From Pelargonium tetragonum (taxonomy: Eukaryota; Streptophyta; Magnoliopsida; Geraniales; Geraniaceae): a stretch of 64,000 nucleotides of DNA. The stretch's first letter is position 1. Each line of letters begins with the position of its first letter. A model generated the notes under the pieces. The model worked only from the letters and a program-made list of their open reading frames with translations, searched no databases and was not told the DNA's origin. This document shows positions 38,210 through 51,400 of this stretch, in pieces. A program made the position numbers and the translations under genes. The stretch is taken from assembly GCA_036897445.1 (NCBI GenBank), contig JAYMTL010000001.1, positions 310,001 through 374,000 of the forward strand, in the 5' to 3' direction.

Positions 38210-39060
38210 CAAAGGTAAAGATCACTTCTAACTAATAAAGGAAGATATAAAGTATAGCAGCTAGGTAAATAAGGTGCGGATAGGAATAGGTATTAAGAAA
38301 TAGGGTATCATGAAGAGTCACAAAAAGACAGAGATCCAGAGTCTAGCTTTTAAGAATGTAGGTGCAACTCTGAAGAAAGAAGGTATAGGTATTACATTAA
38401 GAGAATCCCGGCTAATGAAGGATGTATTAAGAATATGAAACAGGGGCGGCTTGAGAAAGCAGGTATTTTAAGAAGCCAGAAAGCAAGCAGTAGGTGGCTA
38501 TAACGTATGACTCTCTTGCTTGTATATTTTCTACTCCCTTTCCCCGTAATATTGCGGTCAGGTAAAAAGTCTCCCCAAGGCTCTCTCCTCTATAGTAGTA
38601 GCAGGCAGGGAACAAGAGGGACCTTAACAACAAGTAAGAAGACTATACTAGTAGATATCCACTACTATCTCTATTCCATATCTAGCTAAAGTAACTAATA
38701 CAAAGAAGAGTAATAGAATAACTATAGAAGAATATTATATACAAAACTAAGACTAGTATATTATAAGATAAGAACATAGAATACAATGGTAGAAAACTTA
38801 CTATCTACAAAGTATAGCTATACTAGCTCGGGGGAACTATAAGACTGCTAAAATAAGAGGTCGGGGTTGCAATAAGAGTATACTGATAAGGCTAGCAAGA
38901 CTAAAGCTACGGGGATACTGATAGAGACAAATAAGTATATGAAGAGTGTAGGTATGCTGTAAAGAAAGCCTCCATTCCAGTAAATATTTAAGTAAAGGGA
39001 TAAGGAAGCGCTAGAGACTAAAGTATAGCTGTGGGTTTTTTCCTTCCCGATCTAGGTAAG
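38210..39060. other. Patch with TpA excess and CpA/TpG depletion
   Basis: Within this patch the plus strand is rich in TATAGCTA, ACTATAG and GTATAG words. In the line 38641-38700 I count 14 TpA against about 8 ApT, and 2 CpA+TpG against 7 ApC+GpT. In 38701-38760 the counts are 13 against 8 and 2 against 6. Lines sampled elsewhere average close to 1 for the second ratio. Such skew is what repeat-induced point mutation leaves in fungal repeats, but small samples in AT-rich DNA vary widely. Short frames lie on both strands (38427-38633 -, 38507-38689 +), neither recognisable. No transposon ends are visible. Confidence 0.35.
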
Positions 39061-41018
39061 TGTAATAAGTCACAACACAAAGGGTACTCGCTCAACTAAC
39101 TAATAAGAATTCTTTCCCTTACTGTTAGGATAACACTTTAAGCTGTTTAGTACATTGAACTCATTTAATTTAACTTACGTCGGATTTCCCTTTTCATTAT
39201 TATCCGGACTAGCAAAACCAGATTAGAATTTAATACTATTTATCTATTTATTGAGATCCTAAAAGCTGGATAGACAAATCCTTAATTACATTACCTTTCT
39301 TGTTCAGAAGCTTAATGCCTAAGGAATTGGATCTACCTCAAACCCAAAGAATCTTTTTCCATTAGCTACACAATTCCTAAAGCTACAAAGTTCTTAGAGT
39401 CCCTCTAAATGAAAGTAACCTTCATCATCCTATCAAGCTTTTTCTATAAAGGGGATTTACACAAAAAGTTGTTTGTTTAGTGTCCTGCTTAAAGAACCCT
39501 TTAAGTTTAGATAAATTCTTGCTTGCCTGTTAAAGGTCTTACGGTGTTTTTTACCATTTAACCCCATTGCAGTATTTCCCCAACTTTAATTATATGGACC
39601 TCCTTACTTTCTAATTCCTTAAAGCCTATTCTGCCCTAGACTTTTCCTTGTCGATAAAAAAACTCCTTTACTTTTTATGTTTATGGGCTAAAGCTTTCTT
39701 AAAGAAATTTCCAAATATAATATAAGGATTAATAAGAAGAACTAAAGTAAATAACCTTCATTTATATCTTTACTTTTATTCGCTGTTCGACTACCTAATT
39801 AAGTATTAAGTAAGGTAGTGGTACATTCAACCCTTTTGACATTGAATTTCCTACTTTTAATTTGTGGACTCCGAATAGAAAGCCTTTAACTTGTTCAGAT
39901 GATCGGAATACCAAAAGGCAAACTAGTACCTTGGAAATGCTTTTAACCTACCTTAAAGACTAGCAGAGCATAGCTCTGTTAAGTAATTAACTTCCTGCAG
40001 ATACAAGAAATAACAAAATTAAGAACTTACTCTTTAAAAGTAAGAGAAAATCCTCTTGTTTTAGTAGCTTATCGTTTTGATTTTCTATAATTCCTTACTG
40101 GGCCTTGGAACCTTTCACTATGCTTCAGAATTCCCTATTTAATTTACCGGGATCCTAAAAGCATGACATCAAGAAAGTTCCTTTAGAATTAGAAAACCTT
40201 TGCTTTAACTAAAATACAGATTAGAAAGCAGATAAAACCATTAGCTTTCATTCTATTTTCTCTTTATTTTCCAGAGAACTACAACATTAGAAAACAACCT
40301 GTTGCTCTTCTTAAACTTACCTTTCTTTATTAAAAAATCAATCCCTATGCCGTTAAAGCTTAAAGAAGAGAAATCCCAGCACCAACAATATAAAGACAGA
40401 CTCTCGCTTCCGAAAAACTTTAACTGAATTTGGCTGGTTCACAAAACGTAAGAATAACTAGAATACAAGCTTATAAGGGTTACTCTTCTATTATCCGGAA
40501 TCCGTAAGGAAAGTTTTGAGAGCACAAAAATTAGAAAGAATGGGTGTTAACTCTATATCTAGCCGAACTCATTTTATATTCTTCTGGGCACCTGATTTGG
40601 TTAAACTCATGCTTGTGTAAAGAACCCCCTTTTATTTACGTCTGACACGAATACTACAATATTCTTGATTACCAACTAAAAAAAGGCACCCGCGAAACCT
40701 TAGAAGTGCGGCATTTCCCAGAGACTGGAAGAGAACTCTATTTATAGTATTATAACCTTATGCTTTTTTAGTAAATCTCTGATATGAAAATATGGTTGCA
40801 CCATTTTTGATTTGAAACGCTTTTATGGACACACCAAATCACAATAAACAGCTTACTTAGCCCCGTTCTTTGTACCTTTTTAAAAGTACCCTAGCTGTAA
40901 GAAACTTCTTTGTAGACTGCCGCGTGATTTTTTGAATATACGTAAGTAGGCTCTAAAAAAACAGAAAGTAAATAAATCTATCTTACCCGGACTATACTTT
41001 AATAACCCTTTACATAGG

Positions 41019-41035
41019 TATCCTATAATAGGATA
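41019..41035. repeat. 17-bp palindrome
   Basis: TATCCTAT-a-ATAGGATA, 8-bp perfect arms around one base. No neighbouring gene. A palindrome of this size may arise by chance once or so in the window. Confidence 0.5.
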
Positions 41036-44000
41036 GGGGGATTCTATTAAAATCACTGGGACTGTCCCTTTTTATACCCTATTGGATTTCGAGTCGCGTT
41101 CTTTCTTCTTTGCAGTACCCTCTCTAGTAAATTAACCCATAGCCGTAGAAAGAAAGTAAGCTGAATAGTAAAGCCTGTTATGAAAAAAATCTAAACCCTA
41201 ATTTAGAGGAGAACTGCAAGAGTTTTTCAGCACCCCGGTCCTATCAACTTTAACAAAATCCTCATATAAAATCTTTCCAACTTTTAGATATATCCCTTCC
41301 TAGATTAAATACTCTAGACAAGACAATTGGGTACCCCTTTTATTTAGAAAGATAAATAGAGTACTTCCTTTATCAGTATCCTGAAATTAAAAGCGATCCT
41401 ACATATTATGCCCAAAATGAAGCTAAGCTAGATCGCAGTTAAGAATTTTCTATTTTTAGTATAGTTTTCTATCTCAAACAAGACTCACAAAGCTTATAAT
41501 CGAGGAGCCCTCGTCTATATTTAACTATTTAAAGAGGGAATTAATACGTCACAAGGGATACTCACTCGAAAAGGGTCCCTATTCTTTATACAAAGTCGCG
41601 TGTTAAAGATATATTATCTGGGATATCGGAACCCTTACTATATTCTTAAGGGGCTTGCAATCTTTCAGTAATTTGAAACTAACGTTATTTAAGACTCGCT
41701 ATAAAACCCGGTATTAAGACTTTTTTATTTTATAGGGCACCCTCTAAGGCCCTAGGATTACAACAAAAATTATTACATGGATCCTTGGCGTAGCTAACAT
41801 AGTCTTTTTTTCTTCTTATGGATCTCTTAAAAAAGATACCTATTTGTTAGGAAACCCCTGTCTGAAAAGTGCTTCTCGCCCGGACCTTAGTAACCATACT
41901 TCTATTCTTAAAACTACTAAACACTTAACAAACGCAACTAAAGTCCCGATTATGAAATCGATAAAACAATGAAGTAACCCGAATGGACTGAAAAGTAACC
42001 ATAACCTAGGGAGAGCCTTTTTTAAAGAAGCTATAGCTGCACGTAAATACTCTTGTTTATACTATAATTTCCTTCTAAGAAGAGAGCTAGAACTTGTAAC
42101 TGCTAAGGCTCTTTTAGGATCTTTTGTCTGCGTTAAACCTATCTAATTGTTGAAAAGGATATCCCCTTGGACAAGCAGAGGTCGGTATCAAAGAAATATA
42201 GCTATTACCTTAAAGATCTTCTTTTTTGTTAATTTAGTCTTGGCAAATTAAAGCAAGGAATTTCTTATCATTTTGTAGGTCTCGAAAAATAACGAGTAAA
42301 TAAATATAAGTAACCAAAAAAAAAACTGAAGTCAATTTACATATGCTTGGGTTAAGAATACTTGGATACTCCAGTTGCACTCCACACAACCTTAATTTGG
42401 TTGAACTCAGAATCTCTTAGTATGATATGATATCGCTGGAAAAATAAAAAAGCGGATTCTGTAATAAGTATAAAAATTAGAAAATTTGCCCCAGAATAGA
42501 ATTATAATAAGAAATTTGCTCTTTAGTAATTGTATTCGCCCTAAAACTTGTCTAAACGGTTATCTTTCTTTCAAAAGCGACTATCCACTAAGAGTGCTTT
42601 TTAAAACTTCCCCAAGGGGAGATTCTCCTTATTAAAAAAGGTTCCGCCCAGTAAAAATATTATATTACACTTGCCTAAGGATGAATATGCTATGCCTTAA
42701 CCTTAAGACGGCTACCCAAAGATTTGTTTGGTGAGACTTTTGTACACTAAAGTAATATATTCTAAAGAAATTGAACAACATGGCAGAGGCTAAAAACTCA
42801 GAGCTATGCTTTTTTAGAAGAGAGGCTAAGCCATAGACAAGGGCCCCGAAAGAAGCACAAAATCCTAGTAATTAAAAGACTTTAGAGTAGAGACTTTCTG
42901 GGCAAACCGAAGGGGTAAGGTATCCTCGGGGTCAAAGTGTGCATAAATTTCAAATATTGGGACCCAACCTAGGAAAACCCGTAACAAAAAAAAGTTCCAA
43001 AAGAAGGCTAAGTGCTGTGCTATAATCAAGCGAATTTTAGAGCTTATTTGGCCATAATTGGCACATAAGGGGTTATATCTCTTTTACAAAAAATACGCAT
43101 TATAAAGTTTTTAACTCTAGATATTTCTATCTGAAACTAAAAGCCTGGGTCGGTTTGTTTAGACGTGTTATTAGGACACCCTCGGCTTAGATATGTTATT
43201 TTATTATAGTACTGGGCATTGTCCGGATATTTCTGTATCAGATTAATTTAATAATTTAATGCGTCTAACACTCTAATACAAACAAGAGTTAAGGCCTTAG
43301 CTCTCTGCTTAGAGAGTCGGTATTACTCAAGGGTCACGCTTAAGGTTTAAGTAAGGGGTCATTTTCTTTATAGAACTCTGCAATCTTACAAAGTTTAGGA
43401 AATCCAGTATTAAAAACTAGAGTAAATATAACTAGGTATAGGTAATTTAGGGTTTGACGTAGAAAAGAGATACAAGCTTTTAAAACGTTAAGTAAAGTAA
43501 TTGCGCTTCAAGGGAACAACTAAGTTATGTCTAGGATATATTCTTTAGAATTTCAAAATGAAAGTCTCTAAAGATAAAAACCAAAAGAAGCTATCTTAAA
43601 TGAAAAGCGCTCCCTTACGGGTTGGCTCGGAAAAAGTCACTTTTATTAGACGGAAGGGGCCCTAAGGGACACTTGCCTTAGCTATCCTTTAATGAACTTA
43701 GAGCTTATAGGTAGCTCAATTTTTAGTTAAATATATCCGGCAAAAGTACTCCTTTGGTATCATAGGGTTCTTTTTTTTGAGTTAGAAATATATATAGGGA
43801 TTTCGTGTAATGCACTCTTAGCTAGTATATAAAGGGTACCTTTCCTAAATTTACTGTAGACAAAGTACTGAAATGGATTCCCATTGGATTTCTTTTTTAG
43901 AAAGAAAGTTCCCTTAATTCTTGTATCAAAAAAATATAGTTAAGTCCTAAGTATGTTTAGTATTTACCGTTAAACCCCAATTAGCTACCCTACGTATTGT

Positions 44001-45007
44001 AGATTTTCCTAAAAAGACCAAAAACTTAAAGGGGGACATAAAAATTCCTTTTTGTCTCCAGGGTATTGCCTTTTAGGATTTCTTAGAATATTTAAATTTC
44101 ATTTTAATATAGAGTACTCCTCTAAAACAAAGAAGACACTATAAGCCCTAATTCCCTGCGGCTAAGACTTTCTTCTTTCTTGGAACTTCTTGATATTCCT
44201 TTATGCGAAGCGATCTCTAAGAAGCGAAACTCCCCTTAATTAAAATTGACTTCATTTACAACAATCCCAAAGTAGTAGAGGGCCTCGCTATAAACTATAA
44301 ATGAAAACTGCCTAGACCGAAGCTGCTAATTACAACTCTTTTAACCCGTTTTATAGAAATAATTGATCAATAGCCGCATTTCAAGAGTCGGTCATAAAAG
44401 TTTGACTTAGACAACTTCAACCGCGAAGGTTTACTCTTGCTTTCCTAAGTGATCCGGGATTTTAACCTTTTCTGTTTCCCAATACCTAGAATAAAAAGTT
44501 TATTAAAAAGAATTTTAAACTGCTCCCTTTATTAGAAACTTTCAAAGTCGTAAGTAACACAAAAAAGAACCCCGTTTAGACCCCTGAATATAGAATTAAG
44601 GAAATCCCGACCCAAGTTTGACTTAGTTATAGAATTCCCTGCGAAAAGCTAAGAATGCCTGAATGTACAGTTTACCTTTTACTTTAAACTTCTAAATGCC
44701 TTAACATCTCTTTAATCCGATATAGGAACCAGGACACCTAGGACAAAAACCCAAGATGGGAACACAACAGCAATCCGCTACTTTTCATCTTTCTTTAGCC
44801 CTTTTTGTTATCCTAAACCCCGGCTTTACCAGTATTACGAATGTAAGAGTCCTTTATTAACAAGTCCTTACTACTAAAAAAGAAACTAGGGCTTTTTAAC
44901 GAAAGATTTAAAGATTTTTAGGTTTTATTTACTTAAATGAGCAGCTACCTCTTATAAGGACTCAGGCAGGTATAATCCCAGGGGCTCCCTTAAGATTTAA
45001 TAAAAAC

Positions 45008-45026
45008 GTTGAACCACAAGTTCAAC
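45008..45026. repeat. 7-bp stem hairpin
   Basis: GTTGAAC-cacaa-GTTCAAC. The right arm contains GTTCAA as in tRNA T loops, but here it is in the stem, so it is not a T arm. A modest hairpin without context. Confidence 0.45.
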
Positions 45027-46344
45027 AAGGTGCGAGGTTATACCCTATAATCAATCCGGGTTTTTAGAGATTCGCATAGTATTTTCCTTAACTTGCTAGA
45101 AGTCTTGGGTATATACTTCGTAGAACCCCGCTTTTATAAATCGAGCGTTTAAGAATAAAAAAAAGCTTAATGCCTTTAATCTGATCAGAGGGTGCTAATT
45201 CTCTCTTTTTTGAACCCCGAAAATACTACGAGTTTAGTCCCTATAGTTTTATTAGTGGTTAAAAACCCCATTCTATAATATGAGCCCCAAAAAAACCTAG
45301 AGAAATAATGAAATTCGGAAATGTAGAATTAAACGACACTTTAAACTTAAATTTAATAAGAGAGCCCATATGTCTAAAAAACTTTGTAGATTTACCCCTA
45401 AAAAAGGCCTTGTTTCTGTATATAGGAACCTCTTTGCTATAATTTTTGTAAGTAGTTTAAGATTTTATTGAGTTGCCCGAAAGGTACCCCTTTTATTAAA
45501 AAAAACCTGGGCTGGATCTTAATACAGCAGTAGCAAGTAAAACAAAGTACCAGCAGCTTTTCTAAAAGCGGATTTCTAGTGAAATTACATGGGTTCCTTT
45601 ACAATAAGTTTCTAATAGATCCATCCTAGTAGAGTCCTTTTTTGTACTACTCAAAAAGGAGATTCTTGCCCAGTTCCCTTAGTCTTAGGTCTTGAGTACT
45701 GGTGAGTTAAGGAAAGAAATTCTAGAATAAAGTCTCAAGATAGACCCATCACTTTTCTCATTCCACATTTACAAGAGGGAAAAATGACTTAGACTTCTAG
45801 TTCTAGTTAAGTTATAAATAGAAATGACAATAAGGAAAACAAAAGGACTCCTCACTTTAATTTCCTGTAAAAGATAAAGTAAATAGATTTACAAACGAAT
45901 TAGAATATTCCCAAAGTTCTTTTCTGGAGTGCCTTTTATCTGCAGTTTGGGTACCTATTAAGGTAAGGTTTTACATTTGAGCTATTTAACGCCCGTTTAA
46001 ATATTTTTTATTGCTTACTTTTTTTGAGAAATAAAGAATCAAAGGGGAATACCGGTATAGCTCCAAAGGACTATTACATTCATTAATAAGACCCTATCCT
46101 CCATACTGATAAAAGAAGCATAGGGCAAGAGAGATACAGCTTAACAAGGAATATCTATACTATTATACAATTTTATACTATCCAATACATCTAGCTACAA
46201 TACAATAATGCAATTTAAACACTACAAGGAATACATATCTATAGTACAGTAAGAAAAGTCTCCCTCTATAAGCGTACTGTTACTCCTTGCTACTCCTAAG
46301 CAACCGGCTACACTCTTGCTATTGCTCTAGCTTCTGTTCCTGTT

Positions 46345-46389
46345 AAGTCAATCAAGTCCGGTAAGTCAGATAAGTCAACTAGGTCAATT
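46345..46389 (+). repeat. Degenerate 9-bp tandem repeat (five units)
   Basis: Five consecutive 9-base units: aagtcaatc, aagtccggt, aagtcagat, aagtcaact, aggtcaatt. The first five bases are kept and the last four vary. In one frame the units read K-S-x, and that frame stays open from about 46307 to 46422 (ATGYTLAIALASVPVKSIKSGKSDKS and on, ending KSRSDR then stop), with further K/S-rich codons after the stop. This is the pattern of a low-complexity lysine/serine tail. There is no recognisable domain upstream and the frame is closed by a stop just before it, so it may be the remnant of a coding repeat or plain slippage. Confidence 0.6.
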
Positions 46390-48195
46390 AAGAAAACAGC
46401 TAAGTCTAGGTCGGATAGGTAACATAAATCAAAGTCAAGAAAGAAGTAAAACAATTAAGAAAAAAGAAGAAAATCCAGGTTTGGGGTATTATAATGTAAT
46501 AACGTACTAGAAAGACTCAACCTCCTTTCCTGGCGTGTCAGTCGGTAACATAGACTCTTCCTAAACCTTATTTAGTTTCCGCTGTTGATAAAAACAAAAG
46601 AAAGAGGTATTAAAGTCGTACAATCTTAAACACCTATCCTTTTTTTATCTATTCTAATAATCCATATACTGATAACTGATTAATAGATAAAGAGGCAAAA
46701 ATCACTCTTATAGAATACTTATCTTCCTCCTTACAAGCTTCCAAGAAAGAGGTTGCCTGCTCCTATGATTTCGGGTTTAAGTAAGAGGGCTCTTAATATA
46801 AGGTAAGAGGATTCCTGGTAAGTAAATGAGCTTGGTTTAACAAAAAAAGAAGCTTTTCTCCGAGTTCTTGCTTTTGGGAAGTTAACCTCAAATTTGTAAG
46901 AGTTATCGAGGAGAGTTTTGACTCTATTACTGGGGCAAGCCTTAGGGGTTTGTTATATAAAATAAACGGTAGTCCAAACTACGGGCATAAAAAGGCTCTC
47001 TATTTTATTAAATGGACACTTGTTTCGAGAGGTGTGGCTAGATCTCAAGGTTTTTTCATAAAGTAAATCTTTAAAAGGCTTTCAAATTCTTAGGGGGAGA
47101 TAATACCGTTATATTAAAGAAAGCTATCTTATTCCTCAAGTTTTTTTGCTTTTTATACACACCACAGGGGCATTAAGAGCTCTACCTAGTGAATTTAAAT
47201 ATGGAGTTTTCTGCTCTGTGATAGCATATAGGGAATCCCGCAAACACCGGGTTATTGGGAATAAAAGTAAAGTAGGACAAACAAAATAGAGTTATACCCC
47301 TCGTCTTGCTTTCTTTCCCTCCTCCACTAAATCAAAACAAGATATAGTTTATAGTAAAAGTTAAGATAAAGGGCCCTTACCGAAATAGACCTTGTTAATC
47401 ATAGATTTCTCAAGGATAGAAGAGGCTGAATCCGAAGCTTTTTGCTAGAGAATTTTGAATTACTAGGGCCCCTTACTAAAAAGTGTTAAAAGAATTTCTA
47501 TAACTAATCTGAATAGAATATTGAGGGAATATTTATAGAAACGAAATTAGCAAGGCCAGCTATATATAACTCTTCCTTAAACTTAAAGGGAACTGAAGCT
47601 TTCAATATAGAGTAAAGATTTGACCCCTTTTTTAGGTCCCCACCTTTAAATTAGTTCCTATCTTTCTTTTGTTGAAGAATTGAGAGGCAGGCCCTTTTTG
47701 TTTTTAAGTTATAGCTTTTTCAAGCTAAAAATAAAAGCCTAGAAGTACTAGGGGTTGAGGGGTATTCATAAGTTTGTGTCTTAGGCGGGTTCTCGTCTGG
47801 CAGGCAGTCAATCTTTATTAAAAGGGATTCCCTAGGGTATTCTTAGTATTTGAATTTCTTTTCATTTTTGTGGTTCCTACGCCAAGCTAGAGTTGCAAAG
47901 GTCTCCGATCTAGAACTAGAGTCTTGTAAATATCTCTAGAAGTCTTGGTCAAGTAATACTCAAAAAAGCTTCGGATTTCACTTAAACTCTCTACGAGAAC
48001 TCCGGGGTTTCTGGGCGCGATAAGAAGGTTAAGTTTCAATTTTTTGTAATAGCATATTTCTAGGAAGAGTAGGGAGACCTTAGGTTTCTAGTTGACTAAA
48101 AGTTTACGGGGGTGTCAACGAACTTACTTCTAGGCATTCTAGCAGGGGTTCCTAGTAATAAAGAGCTACTCTAACAAACAGGATTTAGAAAATCT

Positions 48196-48218
48196 TATAT
48201 ATATATATATATATATAT
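48196..48218. repeat. TA microsatellite (about 11 units)
   Basis: An uninterrupted alternating TA tract of 23 bases, flanked by AATCT and CTGG. It is the longest simple repeat in the window and probably a slippage and recombination spot. Confidence 0.92.
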
Positions 48219-48414
48219 CTGGCTTATATACGCTTAAAACTCTATAGAGATAAAAAAGAGCCCGCAGGTTTGTTACCGGAGTTACCTAATTGGATTTACC
48301 GCTTCAACTTGTACCTTAAAACTTTACTTTACAATAGAGAACTCTAGAATTGTTAGTATGTTACTCTTCTTAATACCCTTACCTCTACCTGTCTTGATAG
48401 CTAGTATGGTATTC

Positions 48415-48426
48415 TATATATATATA
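48415..48426. repeat. TA microsatellite (6 units)
   Basis: Six TA units about 200 bp from the longer TA tract, within a TAG/CTA-rich stretch. Confidence 0.8.
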
Positions 48427-51400
48427 ATAGTTCTTATATTCCTATGTTTTGTATTAGTCTTTATAAATTTCTCGTAATATATAGAGAAATATCTAGATAA
48501 TAGTGAATAGTCTTAGTAGTTGTTCCATAAGCATAAGAGAGGAAGCGAGAGGGCTTATTAAAAAGAAAATCTACTAGGCAAGATAGAAACTGAGCAGGCT
48601 ATTTCCTTGAGTCTGGTACCATCATAAGAAAAACTCTAATTAGGTAATAGCTAGCCTAACCTTATATAAACTTTTCTTTTCCGCATTAACCGAAGTTGAT
48701 AGCAGGGTCATCCTGAACTTTTACAGGCTGTAGTAAGAATTCCTTAATAGATAACGTAAAGCTCTTTGGAACTTTTATAGAGTGAGTAGCACCTGTTTTC
48801 CTAATTAACATTTAGAGATATGGATATCTACGCAGGTTGAATCGGGATAGAGGTAGGAATACAGAAATACTATAAAGCAGACAGAGGAAAAATTCACTAC
48901 TTGATCAAGTTATAGACTCGAATATTCAAGTGTTCAAACTTACGAGCTTTTAGGAATAAACACATTGTAACCTTATACTTTTTAGTCCTTAAGCCGGCTG
49001 TATAGTATTTAATAAGGAATAAGGAAGGGTTTACAGTCTTGCTCAAGGAGGGTATCCTGTGCTGAACAAAGCCCTGAATCTAGAAGAGCTTACTATAACT
49101 GTAATTACAATTTACTAGATCGGAAAAGTAGAATTAGAGTAGGGGTGGTAGAATGTTTAAAAGGTACAGATTCGTATTTAAGTTAAGAAAGTGCCTATAA
49201 GCTGCTAGGAATTAAAGAATATATTTAAAGAAAGGAATTATCCTAAGGTTTAGGCGGGCGGCCCAGTACTTCTAGGATTGAGATCTTACGGGCACTATAA
49301 TTTCCCTATTTCATTTTATAAGAGGTCTCTTTGGGGCATAACGAGCTTCCCTTTTTACACCTTTAGACACGAGACATAAGGTTGCAAATGTTTAGGATTT
49401 GTGGAAGATCTTAAGGGTAGTCTTTTAGAGCTCCTAAGGATACCCCTATTAGTTTAGTACACGGAAGTCCTCTAGTAGGAGAGTGGGTAAAACATGCTAG
49501 CTATTTTGTAAGGGGGAAATTTCAACGTAAAATAGGCAAGAGTCTAACGTGAGATTTGAACTAATTGACCAAGGTAGCACCTAGATTTCCAAGCAAGTAA
49601 AACAGTAATACAAACAAGATACTAGTTGAATTTAGAATAGGTGTTGTAAAAAGAGTAACCTTTTGGGTTTTTGGGGTCTTACTTTCGTATAAAAGGAAAC
49701 ACGGAAGTTTTAAATCATTAATTTTAAGGATTTTCTTTCACATATACACATATACATATAAAGTGGACGAAACGCGGAAAAGGAAATAGAAAGAATCTCG
49801 GCTAGAATCGGTAGGTAGACTCTTGGATTATAATAACTTAATTGAATTAAGTAAGCATCTTTTTAATAGTCATATAGATGAAAGATAGTTTTTGCTACAA
49901 TAAACAAAAGAGGTTTTTTTATTAAACTAATGTTAACTTGAGTTAAGTTCTTATACATACAGAAGTTTGACTTTAGAAGTTCCGTAACTAAAAGTGGAAC
50001 TCCTAGACCTGTCTAGATGAGCCTTAAAGCCCGAAGAATTTGTATCAATCCTTAAAAATTTGTAGGCATTTTTTTATACCTTACACAGATAATTTGAATG
50101 GAACCCTCTTTTAAGACTTATTACTTACTTGTGAGAAAAGAAGAAAGAGTCTTGCTGCTAGTTAAAACCTTTTTGAAATTACTTTTAATTAAGTAACCCT
50201 ATTAGATAAGGGATAAGATTCTCCGACTAAGGGAAACTCTAACTTCCCTGTATCCTAGCCTTCCTCATTGGGTATTAAAATACTCTACCCGAAACCTCAC
50301 TTGGCTTTACGGATAAGCCTATTAACTACAATTCCTAAATAAAAAGGCACTGACTTCTTAATTTTTATAAAATTCCTCCCGCGGGCAAAGGGTTAATAGG
50401 TTTTAAGAGGAACCCTACAAAAAAACTTTTTAGCTTCATGCTTTTAATTGTTTATCAGAAAGAAGTAACTAAAGACTCTAATACAAGAAAAAGTGGTAAC
50501 GCGTTGCTATAGTTTTAGGTTTTTGAACCTGTGGCTTCCTTATATGGAGTTCTTGGTTATATACCACGAGAGTCGTTTACATCTTTAAGATATAAGGACA
50601 GGGTTCCGGGGTTTTGAAACCCGCATTTTTTATTTCAAAAAGGAATTTTATTTTACTCACGTCACACATTAGGAGCAATATTTTGCCCGGGATCCCTTAA
50701 CTGTGCCCTTATTATAAAGTATGCTCGCCCCTTAAGGTATTTTGCACAAAAAAATATACTGGGAGTTCCCTCTGTTTTAACCAAACAGTATCGTTGCTTT
50801 TGGAGACACATACTTTAGCTCTTAGTACTTCAAAAAAGGGAGGTTACCTGCTGCTCTTTAATCAATAGAAATTCAAATCATATAGCTTCAGTTTAGACAC
50901 CATAAAAAGGTAGTGACAGGTTTTATGTTTAGTTTCAATCTTTTTAAAAAAGCTCCTACATAGGGCTTAAATAGATTAGATAACTAGTATTTTATTACTG
51001 GGGTTTACTTTTTGTTGATTATCCAGAGAAACCTTAATTGGATTCCTATCTATATAATTAGGACTCCTTTTGACAAAGCGGAAGTGCTTAAATTAATTAC
51101 CCTTAGCTTTATTTGACATCCGTCCTCTTTAGAAGAAAAAAGGACACCTTTTGACACCCTGTTTCCTTTATTTAGGTATCCCCAGCGTTTAGGGCGGGTT
51201 TTTTTCTAGATTCTGCTGTTGTAAATTAACAAATATTGGAAAAGGGTTCAAAATTCTTGGGTTTTGGGTATAACTTTTACCTTATACAAAATTTTATTCT
51301 AAGGTCTTGCTCTTGTCATACCTCTTCGATATCCCTTCTGAGTACAGGGAAGTCTAAAAAAACAAAGATATCGTATGCCATTCTAGGATTCTGAATTAGA

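Larger units (their letters stand above)
39061..46344. other. Non-coding tract, no recognisable gene
   Basis: Over 7 kb without an open frame of even 60 codons on either strand, the emptiest part of the window. I see two small hairpins (41019-41035 and 45008-45026) and nothing resembling an RNA gene, array or mobile element. Confidence 0.6.
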
